From Elioraea sp964533585 (GTDB lineage Bacteria; Pseudomonadota; Alphaproteobacteria; Acetobacterales; Acetobacteraceae), in the NCBI GenBank assembly GCA_964533585.1, contig CAZHMM010000023.1:1-33523 (forward strand): DNA of 33,523 nt. The letters run 5' to 3'. How positions within the stretch are numbered: the first letter of the stretch is position 1; every line of letters begins with the position of its first letter. This document shows, in pieces, positions 32,055-33,523 of this stretch. The translations under genes were made by a program, and so were the position numbers. The notes below the pieces were generated by a model. The model had not been told where the DNA came from and made no database searches. It saw nothing but the letters and a program-made list of their open reading frames with translations.

Positions 32055-33275
32055 TCAGGCCGCCATCGCCGTCTTCAGGTTGGCGTCGATCGTGTCGAGG
32101 AAGGCCTGGGTGTTCAGCCAGGGCTGGTCCTTGCCGATCAGGATGGCGAGGTCCTTGGTCATGTGCCCGGACTCGACCGTCTCGATGCAGACGCGCTCGA
32201 GCGTCTCGGCGAACCGCACGACATCGGGCGTGCCGTCGAACCGGCCGCGATAGGCGAGCCCGCGCGTCCAGGCGAAGATCGAGGCGATCGGGTTGGTCGA
32301 GGTCTCGCGCCCCTTCTGGTGCTCGCGGTAGTGGCGCGTCACCGTGCCGTGCGCGGCCTCGGACTCGACCGTCTTGCCGTCGGGCGAGAGCAGCACCGAG
32401 GTCATCAGCCCGAGCGAGCCGAAGCCCTGGGCGACGATGTCGGACTGCACGTCGCCGTCGTAGTTCTTGCAGGCCCAGACATAGCCGCCTTCCCACTTGA
32501 GCGCGCAGGCGACCATGTCGTCGATCAGCCGGTCCTCGTAGGTCAGGCCGGCGGCCTTGTATTTCTCGGCGAACTCGGCGTCGAAGATGCGGCGGAAGAT
32601 GTCCTTGAACTCGCCGTCATAGGCCTTGAGGATCGTGTTCTTGTGGCTGAGGTAGACCGGGAAGTTGCGCGCGAGGCCGTAATTGAAGCAGGCGCGCGCG
32701 AAGCCCTCGATCGAACGGCGCGTGTTGTGCATCCCCATCAGCACGCCGCCGCCCTCGGGGAAGTTGGTCACCTCCAGCGTGATCGGCTCGCCGCCGCCCG
32801 AAGGCGTCCAGGTCAGCGTCGCCTTGCCGGGGCCGGGGATCTTGGTCTCGGCGGCGCGGTAGATGTCGCCATAGGCGTGGCGGCCGACCACGATCGGCTT
32901 CGACCAGTGCGGCACCAGCCGGGGCACGTTCCGGCAGATGATCGGCTCGCGGAAGATGGTGCCGTCGAGGATGTTGCGGATGGTGCCGTTCGGGCTGCGG
33001 TACATCTTCTTCAGCCCGAACTCGGCGACGCGCGCCTCGTCCGGCGTGATGGTGGCGCACTTGACGGCGACGCCGTACTGCTTGGTCGCGTTGGCGGCGT
33101 CGACGGTGATCTGGTCGTCGGTCTCGTCACGCTTCTGGATGCCGAGGTCGTAGTACTTCAGGTCGATGTCGAGATAGGGAAGGATCAGCTTGTCCTTGAT
33201 GAAGCCCCAGATGATCCGCGTCATCTCGTCCCCGTCCATCTCGACGACGGGGTTCTTCACCTTGATCTTGGGCAT
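32055..33275 (-). CDS. icd: Isocitrate dehydrogenase, NADP-dependent, eukaryote-like type
   Basis: TCA-cycle enzyme converting isocitrate to 2-oxoglutarate and CO2 with NADPH formation. The 406-residue product begins MPKIKVKNPVVEMDGDEMTRI, as in the homodimeric eukaryotic/alphaproteobacterial class rather than the E. coli Icd class. Visible sites: substrate segment NGTIRNILDGT with the following arginine, GRHAYGDIYRA, metal ligands in NYDGDVQSDIVAQGFGSLG, and the NADP loop SEAAHGTVTRHYR, whose Arg-His is typical of NADP use. Full length. GAGGAAG precedes ATG 33275. Transcribed alone on the minus strand. Confidence 0.97.
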   Translation of the reverse strand: MPKIKVKNPVVEMDGDEMTRIIWGFIKDKLILPYLDIDLKYYDLGIQKRDETDDQITVDAANATKQYGVAVKCATITPDEARVAEFGLKKMYRSPNGTIRNILDGTIFREPIICRNVPRLVPHWSKPIVVGRHAYGDIYRAAETKIPGPGKATLTWTPSGGGEPITLEVTNFPEGGGVLMGMHNTRRSIEGFARACFNYGLARNFPVYLSHKNTILKAYDGEFKDIFRRIFDAEFAEKYKAAGLTYEDRLIDDMVACALKWEGGYVWACKNYDGDVQSDIVAQGFGSLGLMTSVLLSPDGKTVESEAAHGTVTRHYREHQKGRETSTNPIASIFAWTRGLAYRGRFDGTPDVVRFAETLERVCIETVESGHMTKDLAILIGKDQPWLNTQAFLDTIDANLKTAMAA

Positions 33276-33339
33276 TGGCTCTTCCTCGGAAACGGGGGCG
33301 CGACCTGACGGCGCCGGCTGGGGCGGCGCGGGCGGCCGG

Positions 33340-33368
33340 ACCATAGTGAGGGCGGGCACGGCGAGCAA
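33340..33368 (-). promoter_or_regulatory. Putative icd promoter
   Basis: On the minus strand TTGCTC (33368-33363) and TATGGT (33345-33340) are 17 bases apart; the -10 keeps four of six consensus bases. The leader would be about 58 bases. Within 33369-33523 I see only GC-rich sequence with short inverted repeats and no supportable gene. Confidence 0.5.
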
Positions 33369-33523
33369 GACGGCGGCCCGCACGCGCCGGTTGCGGGCCC
33401 GCCCCGGCGCGGGCAGACTGCCGCCGGCAGGCCGTGACGGCCCGCGTCGTTGCCCCGCCGGCACTAGACGGCCCATGCCGTGATGCGGATCGCCCTCCGC
33501 GCCGCACCGCCGCCGCGTGACCC

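Noticed and set aside
33483..33523. Possible start of a + strand gene at the window edge (ATG 33483)
   Set aside because: Only 13 codons are visible, with no recognisable sequence.
1..33523. tRNA, rRNA, CRISPR, insertion sequences, phage genes, riboswitches
   Set aside because: Looked for on both strands by eye; no cloverleaf, spaced repeats, transposase or long leader structure stood out.

Overview
The window is a very GC-rich chromosomal segment from an alphaproteobacterium. A Rhodospirillales/Acetobacteraceae-type organism is my best guess, from the yidC-engB-argB order, a eukaryote-like NADP isocitrate dehydrogenase, DUF2336 and DUF599 proteins, and Bug/TctC-type receptors. The genus cannot be fixed from the sequence. 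One run of exactly 100 N (2262-2361) marks an assembly join of unknown true length inside the 3' end of engB. I see no rRNA, tRNA, CRISPR array, insertion sequence or phage module, and no DNA-binding transcription factor gene.

Layout. (1) 1-3279 (+): housekeeping run yidC (5' end cut by the window) - engB (3' end lost in the gap) - argB. (2) 3292-5969 (-): a PAS-GAF-GGDEF diguanylate cyclase translationally coupled to a DUF2336 protein. (3) 6107-8635 (+): dapD-dapE for lysine/diaminopimelate synthesis, coupled to an unrecognised five-helix membrane protein. (4) 8645-9067 (-): a stand-alone two-CBS protein with an FNR/FixK-like box at the position expected of a class II activator site. (5) 9158-13542 (-): a two-gene NAD-dependent formate dehydrogenase. 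The NuoE- and NuoF-like subunits are fused into one protein, and the catalytic subunit lacks the His-Cys3 cluster site. (6) 13663-23278 (+): a ten-gene operon with an enolase-superfamily enzyme, a complete Dpp/Opp-type ABC importer, a RidA protein, a bicupin, an arylformamidase-like hydrolase and an Ldh-family oxidoreductase. (7) 23282-28674 (-), convergent with it: two tandem TctC receptors, a TctA-TctB fusion permease and a PrpF/GalD-type isomerase. (8) 28928-33275: an atypical M15-like peptidase (+), a coupled DUF4188-DUF599 pair (-), an MFS transporter (+) and icd (-).

How it fits together. Blocks 6 and 7 look like two import-plus-catabolism modules for small carboxylated compounds, placed tail to tail. 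The ABC operon brings in a probably nitrogen-containing substrate and supplies a racemase/dehydratase, an amide hydrolase, an imine deaminase and a keto-acid/hydroxy-acid oxidoreductase. The TTT operon brings in a di- or tricarboxylate and supplies a double-bond isomerase. Substrates are not readable from the sequence. The ten-gene operon is the best candidate for an undescribed system. Almost all adjacent co-directional genes overlap by 1-8 bases or are separated by a few bases.
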